DNA from: an uncultured Planctomycetaceae bacterium
Lineage (GTDB): Bacteria > Planctomycetota > Planctomycetia > Pirellulales > Pirellulaceae
Assembly: GCA_903927685.1 (NCBI GenBank)
Contig: CAIYOB010000572.1
Coordinates: 1-33,399, forward strand
DNA: 33,399 bases
Direction: 5' to 3'
In this document: piece after piece, positions 15,105 through 24,019 of the stretch
Numbering within the stretch: the stretch's first letter is position 1
Layout: the number at the start of each line of letters is the position of its first letter
Translations under genes and position numbers: made by a program
The notes under the pieces: model-generated
Databases searched by the model: none
What the model was told of the DNA's origin: nothing
The model's input: only the letters and a program-made list of their open reading frames with translations

Positions 15105-15649
15105 TGGGCTCGCGGCGTAAGGCAGGCGGACAGAAATCGCTTACCGGCGTTCGGCGCAAGTCTCTTGACTTCGGCGAAACCGCCGGTCAACGGTTTCTTG
15201 CGTTGCGGGTAGGCCTTATGAAGCCAAGAATCGGCAGAAACGTAGGAAGGGGCTGTGCCCGCATCGTCCTGCCACAACAGGCTGGGGTCAGAAGTTCTGG
15301 AAGAATTGCGGGCTTGGCAAGCGAAACTGGGGGCTCCACCGGCGGACGCGTCGGACACCGATCCGCGGAGAATCGTGGCCACGACGATCGGCTGTCACGG
15401 CATCTGCGACACCGAACCGGTCAGCCCTTCCTGCGCCGTCCCACTTGTGGTTTTTGTGTATCCACCCTAAAGAATCGGATTCTCCTTGCCGAAATCAACA
15501 ACCCGTGCCATGCACCCGTTACCGCTGCGCGGCCGAGGCTGCTGTGCTAGCAGCACCGCCCTCATTGGGGTTTCGGGTTTCGGCTCGCGCATCGACGGGA
15601 CGGGCAGGCGGTCGTGCTTGCGCCGGCCGATGGCAGAACTCACGCCGGA
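15105..15649. other. 545-base stretch without a convincing gene
   Basis: This lies between the ends of converging genes. Two small hairpins are visible: GAAACCG/CGGTTTC (15176-15197) and GCTGCT-GTGCT-AGCAGC (about 15539-15555), either of which could help end transcription. A short plus-strand ORF at about 15255-15470 contains EVLEELRAWQAKLGAP, weakly like a sulfatase C-terminus, but has no other support. No promoter or RNA gene was recognised. Confidence 0.5.
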
Positions 15650-17818
15650 TCATTGAAAGCCGATGCTCAGCGTCACCCCGGCTGGCGAATTGGGGAACTT
15701 CGCCAGCAGCGTGGGGCCATCGTCCCGGAGCGCCAACTCGAGCGTCTTGCCGGCCGCGTCCCGGGCGGTGGCCTGGGCCACGCCACGCCCGGCGCGGAAG
15801 ACGCGCACGGAGGCCGGCGTTTCCGCCGGGCCGCGGACGGTGACATGCAACTCGTGATTCGCATACTGCTCGGCCATCAGTCGGTGAGTCGCATGCAACA
15901 TGCAGGGGCGGTCGCCGGCCGCCAGGCAGTCGCTGACGTCCCGGTACAGGCCGCTGTCGCCGGCCGCCAGCGTCGCCCCGTCGAGCACCGGGAATTCGGC
16001 GTCGAACAAGTCGACCAACTTGCCGCTCAGCGTCAGCGGCCTGCGTGACGCATGAGCAATGAGAAACGGCCCGCGCCGCAGGCACCACACGTCCGGCGTC
16101 TGCAAGCCGTTCGCGACTCCAGCCTGACGCAGTGCCTGGTCCACGAGCGGCAGGTACTGGGCGCCGGCGACGTCGGGTTTCGCGAAGGCACGCGGCGACA
16201 CCTGGCGGAGCCAGACGTGCCCTTTGCCGACCGGATGCTCGCCGTCCGTCCCCGTCCCCAGCTGGAGCGCCGTCCGCAAGTGTTGCAGCGGCGTTTGATA
16301 GCCGGCTTGGCCCCACCACGTATCGATGCCGTCCAATCCCTCGTCCGCGCCCAGAATGACCAGCGAACCGCCGGCTCGCACCCAGTCGGCGAGGGCGTTG
16401 TTGAAGGCTGGACCGGCAGGTTTCCAGGCTTCGAATGACAGCACGATGACTTTGAACTGGGCGAGGTACTCCGGTTCGTCGGCACGCTCGGCCAGGCACG
16501 CCGACACCGGGACGGCGGCCCTGAGCAAGGGCATCAGCAAGCCGTACACGCCGTCCAAGGCCGGCGCGGCCTCGGCTTCCCACATCAGCGTATCCGCCAC
16601 GGCAATCCCGACGCCGTGCGTGGGCTCGGCGGGGCGGCCGTCCGCCGAGGCGCACCAGATGCCGCCCTCGGGCACTTCCTGCTGCACTTGAACGATTGAC
16701 AGGACGAGGGTGCGGAAGCGCTCGGGGGCCGGCGTTCCGCCACCCGTGCTATGGCCGGGCAGGAAGATCCGGTCGGGCCACGGCAACACCTCGTAGGAGC
16801 TGACCCCGGGAAACAGCAGTTGGGCGACCGTGCAGTCCCGGTACCACTGCTCGAACTCCGCCCAGCTGTGGTTGGGATTGTCTTCGACGGGATCGACCAG
16901 CAGGTAGAGCTTGCGGTCGCCGCCGACGGCAAGCTGCACGAAGTAATCATACAAGGCGTAGGCCGAATCGAAGAAGGTCTTGTCCGGCGCGCTGTAATGG
17001 GCGCGGGCCCAGTTGACCGGTCCGGTCCAGACCTGCCCCACGAGCGCGTCGGCGCCCCGAATGGACTCCGACATCCCCAGCGGCGCCACGATGCGGGAAA
17101 CGGCGTTGCTGTAGAGGCTGTGCACCGGCACGAGAAAGGACACGTCGCGGCCGGCCTCGTTGGCCCGCCGGCGAGTTGCGTCGGCGAGTCGCTGTTCGAG
17201 TTCGATGTACAGTTCCGTCTTGAGCTGCGAGGTCAACCACAACGCACCGGGTGAACTGGCCGCACCCATCCAGGGCGTGCCGTACCGCCGCTGCCAGATC
17301 TCGCGAAAGCTCTTCTCGTAGCCCGTGTCCCGGTGGGCCAGCGGTTCCTCGGGCAGGACGGCGTCCGCGCCGCCGGCGACGGAATCCACGGCCAGTTCTT
17401 CGAGGTGCCGGATCCAGCCTTCGGTGGGCAGCATGTACGGGCGGAAGCCCGCACACAGGATCTTGTCACCCGCCGCGTTCTGCTCCACGTCGTCGTCGTG
17501 AGGCGTGCCATCCCAGCGGCCTTTCCAATACTCGCAGGTGGCGTCGGAATCGGCAAAGAACATGCGGCCGACGGAGTAACCTTGCTGCTGCCAGCTGTGG
17601 ATATTGGCGCGCAACGCCTCGCCTTTCTCGCCGTGACGGTGCAGGACCACGGCGTCGGTCGCGAGAGCAACTCGCGGGTCATACGGCGTGTTTGTTTGGA
17701 ACCAGGTCTTGGCCGCCAAGAATGGCCTCGCCGGCGATGACTCCTGGCCGGCTGCCAGCGCCGTCAGGACGCAAGTCAGAAACAGGCCGAAAGCGAACCC
17801 GGAAGAAACGGCCTTCAT
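15650..17818 (-). CDS. Secreted glycosidase-like protein, family not identified
   Basis: 722 residues from MKAVSSGFAFGLFLTCVLTA, a clear signal peptide; the upstream in-frame 68 residues to 18022 are rejected because they precede the signal sequence and overlap the neighbouring gene. Residues about 50-400 look like a TIM-barrel glycosidase-like domain, with VLPEEPLAHRDTGYEKSFRE-type text resembling the Glu-Glu-Pro segment of clan-A hydrolases. Residues about 410-560 look like a class-I glutamine-amidotransferase-like fold (FKVIVLSFEAWKPAGPAFNN, WVRAGGSLVILGADE). The C-terminal 150 residues are beta-rich, ending LAKFPNSPAGVTLSIGFQ. This order resembles GH42-like enzymes, but the active site is not proven. 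It lies 47 bases after the FAD monooxygenase, same strand. Confidence 0.72.
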   Translation of the reverse strand: MKAVSSGFAFGLFLTCVLTALAAGQESSPARPFLAAKTWFQTNTPYDPRVALATDAVVLHRHGEKGEALRANIHSWQQQGYSVGRMFFADSDATCEYWKGRWDGTPHDDDVEQNAAGDKILCAGFRPYMLPTEGWIRHLEELAVDSVAGGADAVLPEEPLAHRDTGYEKSFREIWQRRYGTPWMGAASSPGALWLTSQLKTELYIELEQRLADATRRRANEAGRDVSFLVPVHSLYSNAVSRIVAPLGMSESIRGADALVGQVWTGPVNWARAHYSAPDKTFFDSAYALYDYFVQLAVGGDRKLYLLVDPVEDNPNHSWAEFEQWYRDCTVAQLLFPGVSSYEVLPWPDRIFLPGHSTGGGTPAPERFRTLVLSIVQVQQEVPEGGIWCASADGRPAEPTHGVGIAVADTLMWEAEAAPALDGVYGLLMPLLRAAVPVSACLAERADEPEYLAQFKVIVLSFEAWKPAGPAFNNALADWVRAGGSLVILGADEGLDGIDTWWGQAGYQTPLQHLRTALQLGTGTDGEHPVGKGHVWLRQVSPRAFAKPDVAGAQYLPLVDQALRQAGVANGLQTPDVWCLRRGPFLIAHASRRPLTLSGKLVDLFDAEFPVLDGATLAAGDSGLYRDVSDCLAAGDRPCMLHATHRLMAEQYANHELHVTVRGPAETPASVRVFRAGRGVAQATARDAAGKTLELALRDDGPTLLAKFPNSPAGVTLSIGFQ

Positions 17819-17865
17819 GGCATACCTGTCTGTGGGTTGGACTCGAAACCATCCGATGTCGGTTG

Positions 17866-19125
17866 TCACGCCAGCCGCAGGCCCAGCGGCTGCACCAGGC
17901 TGGACAGTTCGCTGCTCGTGGCGGGCAGGCAGGGCAGCAGGCGCGCGGCGTTCTGGCGGATCCAGGGATCCGTGCGGTCGGTCGGTTTCAGTCCGCCGTC
18001 TACGCCGAGCAACTGCTTCCATTCAGCCAGCCGCTGCTGATCATAAGTCTGCAGGCGATCCAGCGGCTGGCCGTCGCGCAGCGCCGCGGCGATGATCTCG
18101 GCCAACTCGGCCGCTTCCCGCAGTCCGACGTTCATGCTCTGCGAACCCGCCGGGCCGGTCATGTGGCCGGCGTCGCCGGCCAGCCACACGCGCTGTCGGC
18201 CGAACGCCTTGGCCAGCCGCCGTTCGAACCGTACGACGATCTGCCAGTTCAGCCGTGTGACACTGCCCTGGAACCACGGCGCCCGCTGGCCGATCAGCGT
18301 CTGCAGATCTTCCTCGGTCATGGCCGGATACTGGGCCGAGCCGATCATCACTCCCAGCCGGTCGCGGCGCCGGGCCGCCGTCGGCGCGGTGAAATCGGTC
18401 AGCTGGAAACTCCAGCGGCAGGCGCCGCCGGGCAGCGGCCACAGCACGTCCGCGGTGCGGTCGCCCACGATCAGACGCAGCTGATGCTCCAGATCGGCGT
18501 CCGTCTCAAACTCGAACACCGTATAGTTCTGGGCCTCGCCCGCCTCGGCGTATTCGATCTCCAAGTCGCGACGCACGGCCGACCGGTGACCGTCGGCGCC
18601 GATCACAAAGGGCACATCCAGGCAGACCGACTTGGCCACCATCCACTCGGTATGAGCCACGGCATAGCCGACGGACTCCTGAACCAGCTTGTCGACCGTC
18701 ACCGCCGCATGATCGGCGTGCGAAACCAGCTGCGAGACGGCGTGATTCCATTGAACTTCGACGCCCCGGGCCGCCAACGCATCGGACAAAGCGCGTTCGA
18801 AGGCGTCCTGTGGCAGGACCACCACCGACGGGATGCCGTCATCGTCCTCGGGCAACGAAACCTCGGCGCGCCGAGCCCGCTGGTCAAACAGGCCGATCGT
18901 TCGGATCGGGTAGGCTTGTGCGAGGATCGGATTCAACAGCCCATAGGGCTTCAGCAACCGCAGAGCCCGGCCGTGCAGAGCCAGGGCATAGCTGTGGACG
19001 CCCGTCCGGGACATCTTGTCGACGATCCTGACCCGGACCCCGCGCTCGGCCAATGCCAACGCCGAGAACAAACCTACCGGACCAGCTCCCACCACCAATA
19101 CTTCCGGATCCTGCCGAGCAGCCAT
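17866..19125 (-). CDS. FAD-dependent aromatic-ring hydroxylase-type monooxygenase
   Basis: 419 residues. The Rossmann FAD site is VLVVGAGPVGLFSALALAE (Gly13, Gly15, Gly18) ending in acidic Asp36 of RIVDK. The FVIGADGHRSAVRR motif (DG) and the second FAD motif RVWLAGDAGHMTGPAGSQSM complete the class A flavoprotein hydroxylase set (PheA/TfdB/UbiH-like). The C-terminal thioredoxin-like domain of phenol hydroxylases is absent. Reaction: presumably NAD(P)H- and O2-dependent hydroxylation; substrate unknown. It is the first gene of a minus-strand pair with the glycosidase-like protein and diverges from the GH43 gene across a 381-base intergenic region. Confidence 0.88.
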   Translation of the reverse strand: MAARQDPEVLVVGAGPVGLFSALALAERGVRVRIVDKMSRTGVHSYALALHGRALRLLKPYGLLNPILAQAYPIRTIGLFDQRARRAEVSLPEDDDGIPSVVVLPQDAFERALSDALAARGVEVQWNHAVSQLVSHADHAAVTVDKLVQESVGYAVAHTEWMVAKSVCLDVPFVIGADGHRSAVRRDLEIEYAEAGEAQNYTVFEFETDADLEHQLRLIVGDRTADVLWPLPGGACRWSFQLTDFTAPTAARRRDRLGVMIGSAQYPAMTEEDLQTLIGQRAPWFQGSVTRLNWQIVVRFERRLAKAFGRQRVWLAGDAGHMTGPAGSQSMNVGLREAAELAEIIAAALRDGQPLDRLQTYDQQRLAEWKQLLGVDGGLKPTDRTDPWIRQNAARLLPCLPATSSELSSLVQPLGLRLA

Positions 19126-19506
19126 TGTCGAACCTCATCCAGGGAAAACGGCGTTCGCAGAACAGGGGCAAGACTTCATCACTGGATCACCTCAACGGCG
19201 CTCCGCACGAAGAGTCCAGTCCCTGGTCGCGGCCTCGCTTCGCGGAATCTGACACCTGTCAGCCAAAGCCAACCGCCTATTCTCTATTCGACGGGGGCCG
19301 TGTCAACCGCCTTAACATGCTTGCCCACTTGTCCGCGTTTGCTCGATGCGGACCCTCGGACCAGGATTCGTCGTGGCTACTGGACCGAAAGAGCCGGCTG
19401 GGCGAGAATCCAGCGAACCGAGCGGACCTGCCGGGTCGGCAGGCCCGGTTTCCTATGACAAGATTGCCTTCGCCGAATCAGAACCCCAAGCCAGCGCGGA
19501 CCCCTC
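19126..19506. promoter_or_regulatory. Divergent intergenic region with palindromes
   Basis: 381 bases between the divergent FAD monooxygenase and GH43 genes, so promoters for both must lie here. Visible structure: TGACA-CC-TGTCA (19250-19261), a symmetric operator-like site, and a CCTGCCG-GGT-CGGCAGG hairpin (19427-19443). No clear sigma-70 boxes were picked out and no gene was found. Confidence 0.4.
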
Positions 19507-21405
19507 ATGCCCCTCGCCCGTGACCTACCAATTGTGCAGCTCTCCATCTCTTCGTCGCAGCGGCTGGCGTCCACGGCGGCCGCCGTGCTTGTCCTCGGGA
19601 CGTGGCTCGCCGTTGCACCCGCGGCGTTGTCGGCCGCCGCGCCCGCGGCGGACACCTTCTGCAACCCTCTCAACCTGGATTACGGCTGGAGCGGACAAGG
19701 GCATCGTCACAGCGCGGATCCGGTGATTGTGCTGTTCAGGGACCGCTACTACCTGTTTGCCACGGAAGATGTGCCGGGCTACCGCGTCTCGGATGACTTG
19801 TTGCACTGGACGAATGTCTTGTTCACGCCCGAACAGCGGCGGCTGATGTCGGACAACGAGCGCGGCACCTATTGCGCACCCGCGGTGGCAGCCGACAATT
19901 CTCACGTCTACTTCATCCGCATGGACCGCCGCAAAGGTGGCGGCCGGACCGTGCCGGTGATGCGCAGCGCTAATCCCGCGGCCGGCAGCTGGGAGCAATG
20001 TGGAGAACTCAAAGTGACCGGCGACCCGATGCTGTTCATTGACGAGGACCAGCGGGCCTGGCTGTACCACGGCCTGGGCGCACCGACGAAGGTCTTCGAG
20101 ATCGACCGCCAGACCTGGACAGAGATCCGCGGCAGCGAGCGGCCACTGCGGCCCGCCATCACCGACCTGGCCGACCTCTTTGGCGGCTACGAACGCGGAC
20201 GCCGCGAGCTGCTCGGCGAAGAGGATACCCGCGCCTGGCTGGACAAGTTCGCCATCCTGCCCTGCCAGGAGGCGGCCTGGATGACTCGGCGCGATGGGCG
20301 CTACTATCTTCAATACGCCACCCCCGGCACCGTCACCGAGTGGTATTGCGACACGGTGCTGGAAGGCGATTCGCCCACGGGCCCGTTCCGGGACGTGGAC
20401 TATGCCCCGGTGTCGCTGAAGGTCGGTGGATTCATGGGCAGCGCGGGGCACAGTTGCGTGTTTCGGGACAAGCATGGCAATTGGTGGCGGATCACCACCA
20501 TGTGGGTCGGCGTGCACGATCTGTTCGAGCGCCGCTTGGGCCTGTTCCCCCTGGACTTTGACACGGCAGGCCGGATGTTCACGGAAACGGCGTTGGGCGA
20601 CTACCCGCAAGTGATGCCGTCGGGCCGGCGCGAGCCCGGGATGCCGGCGCAAGCAGGTTGGTGGGTGCAGTCGTTCGCCAAGCCGTGCACCGCATCCACC
20701 GAGCTGCCGGGGCACGCGGCCGCGTTGGCGGCCGACGAAGACTGTCGCACCTGGTGGTCCGCCGAGACAGGCCAAGCCGGGGAGTCGTTTCAGTTGGATC
20801 TCGGCAAGCCGACCCGCGTCAATGCAGTACAAGTGAACTTTGCCGAGCAGGATTGCAGTTCCCAGTCCGTGCCGGCCGGCGGCGAATTCCAGCGGTATCG
20901 CCTGCTGGCTTCGGACGACGGCCAGCAATGGCGCCCGCTTTCCGCGCCGGGGGCGAGAACGATGTTGGCCGACGACGTGCGTGAGGCCCACGGCCCGCAC
21001 GACTACCTGGCTTTCCCCGAACCCATGACGACGCGGTTCCTGAAAGTGGAGAACCGCTTTGTCCCGGGCGGCGGCAAGTTCGCCTTGCGCGACCTGCGTG
21101 TGTTCGGCCCGGGTGACGGCCGACCTCCGCAGCCGGCGACCGGACTGCAGGTCACTCGCCACCGCGACGACGATCGCAACGCGACGCTGTCCTGGAATCC
21201 CAGCCCGGACGCGGACGGCTATCTGGTCCGCTTTGGCCTCGCGCCCGACAAGTTGTTTCAGACCATCCAGGTCCAAGGCGGCAGCCGCGCCGGCCTGACG
21301 ACACACGCCTTGAATCGAGGCGTGAAATACGCCTGGCGTGTGGACGCATTCAACGCCAACGGCATCACGGCCGGCCCGGCGGCGGAAGCGAGTCTTCGAC
21401 GCTGA
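19507..21405 (+). CDS. Secreted family 43-type glycoside hydrolase with F5/8C and FN3 domains
   Basis: 632 residues. An N-terminal hydrophobic segment (21-45) suggests export. Residues about 50-370 form a five-bladed propeller with GH43-type residues: base Asp71 in SADPVIVLFRDRYYLFAT, pKa modulator Asp173 in GDPMLFIDEDQRAWLYHG, and acid Glu255 in CQEAAWMTRRDGRYYLQYAT. Residues about 395-535 (HAAALAADEDCRTWWSAETG, FQLDLGKPTRVNAVQVNFAE) form an F5/8-type C carbohydrate-binding domain. About 540-632 (PATGLQVTRHRDDDRNATLS, YAWRVDAFNANGIT) is a fibronectin type III module. GH43 enzymes usually cleave arabinose or xylose links; the exact substrate is not visible. It stands alone on the plus strand among minus-strand genes. 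Confidence 0.88.
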   Translation: MPLARDLPIVQLSISSSQRLASTAAAVLVLGTWLAVAPAALSAAAPAADTFCNPLNLDYGWSGQGHRHSADPVIVLFRDRYYLFATEDVPGYRVSDDLLHWTNVLFTPEQRRLMSDNERGTYCAPAVAADNSHVYFIRMDRRKGGGRTVPVMRSANPAAGSWEQCGELKVTGDPMLFIDEDQRAWLYHGLGAPTKVFEIDRQTWTEIRGSERPLRPAITDLADLFGGYERGRRELLGEEDTRAWLDKFAILPCQEAAWMTRRDGRYYLQYATPGTVTEWYCDTVLEGDSPTGPFRDVDYAPVSLKVGGFMGSAGHSCVFRDKHGNWWRITTMWVGVHDLFERRLGLFPLDFDTAGRMFTETALGDYPQVMPSGRREPGMPAQAGWWVQSFAKPCTASTELPGHAAALAADEDCRTWWSAETGQAGESFQLDLGKPTRVNAVQVNFAEQDCSSQSVPAGGEFQRYRLLASDDGQQWRPLSAPGARTMLADDVREAHGPHDYLAFPEPMTTRFLKVENRFVPGGGKFALRDLRVFGPGDGRPPQPATGLQVTRHRDDDRNATLSWNPSPDADGYLVRFGLAPDKLFQTIQVQGGSRAGLTTHALNRGVKYAWRVDAFNANGITAGPAAEASLRR

Positions 21406-21612
21406 AGACAAGCGTTGGAAGCCGTCCGCCGCGACTCAGGCCCCTCGGTCGATCCTCTTAGAAGGGCATCCTTAACGCGTCGTGGAGGGCTTCCCAGGCT
21501 GCGTTCATTTTGAACGCCGATCGGCCCACCACACTTGAGTTGTATTTGCGATGCGGACGCACCGGCAGACCCTAAGACCGTGTCAATCAACTGGGTGGGC
21601 GTGGCGGAACAG
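21406..21612. other. Intergenic stretch with a short coding relic
   Basis: No intact gene. On the minus strand, about 21464-21575 reads YNSSVVGRSAFKMNAAWEAL then HDALRMPF and a TAA stop. It is preceded by a stop after about 37 codons. It reads like the tail of a protein whose identity I do not recognise. With the HsdM and four-helix relics nearby, it supports a decayed accessory segment at 21.4-22.3 kb. Confidence 0.35.
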
Positions 21613-21801
21613 CTACTGGAACTGGCGCCAGCCGCGGATGATCTGGCGGGAGCTGGATTCGCAGCGGGATTTGGAATCTGCGATTTGCAATTTCAAATCC
21701 CGAAAATGGGCTGAGCGTTCCAGCACGCCGAGCATCGATCGGACTTCGCCAGCCGACCCGCGGGCGTAGTACAGGAACGGCAACAGTTCGTTGGTTTGAG
21801 A
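21613..21801 (-). pseudogene. Four-helix-bundle (bS23/IVS-type) protein, C-terminal remnant
   Basis: The minus strand reads NELLPFLYYARGSAGEVRSM then LGVLERSAHF...SSSRQIIRGWRQFQ and TAG. This resembles the C-terminal half of the small four-helix-bundle proteins first met in 23S rRNA intervening sequences (the ARGS-GE helix, then SRQ...W). The N-terminal half is absent; the frame is closed by a TGA at 21802-21804. Between the two helices lie 12 codons from an AT-rich inverted repeat (21666-21701), in frame. Function is unknown; members also occur as stand-alone genes in planctomycetes. Confidence 0.55.
21666..21701. repeat. 36-bp inverted repeat GGGATTTG...CAAATCCC
   Basis: The ends GGGATTTG and CAAATCCC are exact reverse complements. 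The 36-bp length is 12 codons and keeps the four-helix relic open on the minus strand (RDLKLQIADSKS). Related AT-rich stretches follow at 21799-21838 (GATTTGAGATTTCAGATC-like) and about 21918-21958 (AATCCCAAATCCCC-like), so this looks like a small family of decayed intergenic repeats, much lower in GC than the surroundings. Confidence 0.6.
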
Positions 21802-21953
21802 TCACAGATTCCCGATTTGAGATTTCAGATCTGAGATCAAGGGCTTTCAACGGTGATGACCCCAGTCTGCAGGCCGCAATCAAGAATGACGAGTCTGGGA
21901 GCGGGGATTCCCGGGAGCGGAAATCCCAAATCCCCAATCCCAAATTTCGGATT

Positions 21954-22217
21954 TCACAGCATCCCCCGCGGTTCCTTGAGGTCGGCGGTGATCTCCGCCT
22001 CCAACGCTTCCAGCTGGTCCAGGATTTTGTACGGCGGGTCGTACTTGACTTCCTCGTACTCGATCTCCCTGTGCCGGCTGATGGACAGGTCGTCCATGTT
22101 CTCCCGGATCTCGGCGGCCGGGACGAAAAACGCCTTCGCGTTGCGGTCGGTGTCACGCCCCGGGTTCCGCTGTTTCCAACGTTCCAGGACGTCGGAGATG
22201 TCCTTGGCCTCGACCGG
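21954..22217 (-). pseudogene. hsdM: Type I restriction-modification methylase HsdM, C-terminal remnant
   Basis: The last 87 codons of a minus-strand frame read VEAKDISDVLERWKQRN, AKAFFVPAAEIRENMDDLSI and RHREIEYEEVKYDPPYKILD, then QLEALEAEITADL and a stop. This is the conserved C-terminal tail of N6-adenine HsdM subunits (helical domain after the methylase core). The methylase core, with its FGG-like and NPPF motifs, is absent; upstream is the end of a sulfatase gene 100 bases away. No HsdS or HsdR gene is seen. It is a relic of a lost type I system. Confidence 0.75.
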
Positions 22218-22318
22218 GGCGCGACACGCCGGCCGGCTCGATCCAGGCACACGGGCCCACCGGGTTTGCGCTGCTGCAGGAACAGGGCCAGCCAACGCAG
22301 GTCCGGCCGTCCCGTGCG

Positions 22319-23878
22319 TCACCGCTTCACTCCACTCTTCCGCTTGGCCCCCTTCTCTTTCGGCGCGGCCTTCGGTTGGCCAAACGTCAAGGCGCCTTGG
22401 GGATCCATCCGCTGCAGATCCTCCGGCGACGGGCTGCCGCCGAACTGCTGGTAGTAGCGGGCCTGGAAGGGATTGACCGGCGGCCCCATCGCCTTTTCGT
22501 TGACCATCAGCGGCAGGCAGGCGGACCACCACTGGTCAAACGCGGCGCTCAGTTCCCGAACGACCTCGGGATGCTGCTGGCTGACGTCGTTCCGCTGGGC
22601 ATAGTCGGCGGCCAGATCGAACAGCTGCCAGTTCGGTTCCGCGCCGCCGTTTTCGCTGACCAGCGCCCAGCGAGTGTTCCGCACCGAGGCCATCCGGAAC
22701 TTGGCCGTGTTCGGATCGGCGAGCTTCGGCCAGCGCCCTTGGTGAGCGAACAGGAATCGGTCGTCCCACTGGGCAGCGGGATTTTCCAGCAGGGGCACCA
22801 GGCTGCGTCCCTCGACCTGGACCCGGGCCGATTCCGGGACGGTCGCGCCGGAGATCGCGGCGAGGGTGGGGAAAAAGTCGATGTGCGCCGCCAGCGCTCC
22901 GCAATCGCCGGGCTGGAGCGTGCCCGGCCAGCGCCAGAACGACGAGGCCCGCGTGCCGCCGAGCCAGGCAGTACCCTTGGCCCCGCGCATGCCCGCATTG
23001 AACACTTGCACGCCGGCGGTGCCGCCGTTGTCGTTCATGAAGACGACCAGCGTGTCCCGGGCGATGCCCCACTCGTCCAGTTTGGCCAGCAGGCGGCCGA
23101 TGTTCTGGTCGATGTTGTGGAGCATGCCAAAGAAGTTCTCCGTGCTCTCCGGCAGTCCCCGGCCTTCGTACAGCGCCTTGTCCTCGGGCTTGGCGATGTA
23201 CGGCCCGTGCGGAGCGTTGGTCGGCACGTAGGCAAAGAACCGTTTGTTGGCCTGGCGCTGCGCATCGATCCACTTCGTCGCCTGGGCGTAGAACAGGTCC
23301 GTGCAGTAGCCGCTGGTCTTTTCAAACGTCCCGTTGTGCAGAATGGCGGGATCAAAATACTGGTTGCCGGGTGCATCGCCGCACGACCCGGGATACGTCT
23401 GGCCGATGCCGCCGCCGCCGTGGATGTAGACCTCGTCAAAGCCGCGCCGCTCCGGCTGGTACTCCGCCTCGTCGCCAAGGTGCCATTTGCCGAAGATGCC
23501 CGTCGTATAGCCGGCCGACTTCAGCACCTGGGCGACGGTGGTGGCGTGCAGGGTCAGCCGCTCACGTTCCAGGATCGTGTGGGTGACGCCGTTCTTGAAC
23601 TCGTGGCGCCCCGTCATCAGGGCGCTGCGCGTGGGCGAGCAGGTGGGACTGACGTGAAAGTCGGTGAACCGCACGGCTGCGGCGCGCAACTGGTCCAGGT
23701 TCGGCGTCTTGAGCACGGGGTTGCCATGCGCCGAGATGTCGCCGTAGCCCTGGTCGTCGGTCAGCAGGAAGATGATATTCGGCCGCTTGCCGGCGAGGCC
23801 GCCGTCCGCGGCGCGGCTGGCCGGGGTAAGGAGCACGGCCGCGAGGAGTGCAAACGAGAGGCTCAGCGTGTTTCTCAT
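22319..23878 (-). CDS. Secreted type I sulfatase (arylsulfatase family)
   Basis: 519 residues from MRNTLSLSFALLAAVLLTPA, a signal peptide; a GAAAGGG site lies about 7 bases upstream, so this start is preferred over the ATG at 23893. Formylglycine signature: Cys80-Ser-Pro-Thr-Arg84 in CSPTRSALMTGR. Metal ligands: Asp41/Asp42 in LLTDDQGYGDIS and the later MNDNGG motif. GKWHLGDEAEYQPERRGFDE is the usual lysine/histidine active-site region. The enzyme hydrolyses sulfate esters, probably from polysaccharides outside the cytoplasm, and needs a formylglycine-generating enzyme, not present here. The Lys/Ala-rich C-terminus (KAAPKEKGAKRKSGVKR) is odd but also present in the other sulfatase (AAKGAKGKSKGR). 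Confidence 0.93.
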   Translation of the reverse strand: MRNTLSLSFALLAAVLLTPASRAADGGLAGKRPNIIFLLTDDQGYGDISAHGNPVLKTPNLDQLRAAAVRFTDFHVSPTCSPTRSALMTGRHEFKNGVTHTILERERLTLHATTVAQVLKSAGYTTGIFGKWHLGDEAEYQPERRGFDEVYIHGGGGIGQTYPGSCGDAPGNQYFDPAILHNGTFEKTSGYCTDLFYAQATKWIDAQRQANKRFFAYVPTNAPHGPYIAKPEDKALYEGRGLPESTENFFGMLHNIDQNIGRLLAKLDEWGIARDTLVVFMNDNGGTAGVQVFNAGMRGAKGTAWLGGTRASSFWRWPGTLQPGDCGALAAHIDFFPTLAAISGATVPESARVQVEGRSLVPLLENPAAQWDDRFLFAHQGRWPKLADPNTAKFRMASVRNTRWALVSENGGAEPNWQLFDLAADYAQRNDVSQQHPEVVRELSAAFDQWWSACLPLMVNEKAMGPPVNPFQARYYQQFGGSPSPEDLQRMDPQGALTFGQPKAAPKEKGAKRKSGVKR

Positions 23879-24019
23879 CGGGGGCCCTTTCATGGCTCAG
23901 ACGTACAACGCAACAACCATCCGCCTCAGCAGTGCGGTTGCGACCAGTCTATGCCTTTCCCACGTGCGCCAACAAGCACCGGATATCGATTCGGCGCAAT
24001 TCTCTCCGCGTTCAGCATG

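Noticed and set aside
15255..15470. Plus-strand ORF with EVLEELRAWQAKLGAP, weakly like a sulfatase C-terminus
   Set aside because: Only about 15 residues look familiar, there is no ribosome-binding site, and the rest reads as non-coding.
17819..18022. 68-residue N-terminal extension of the glycosidase-like protein
   Set aside because: It overlaps the FAD monooxygenase gene and would bury the signal peptide that starts at 17818.
19250..19261. TGACA-CC-TGTCA as an operator for a specific regulator
   Set aside because: The symmetry is real but short, single-copy here, and no regulator gene is adjacent; kept only as a note in the intergenic entry.
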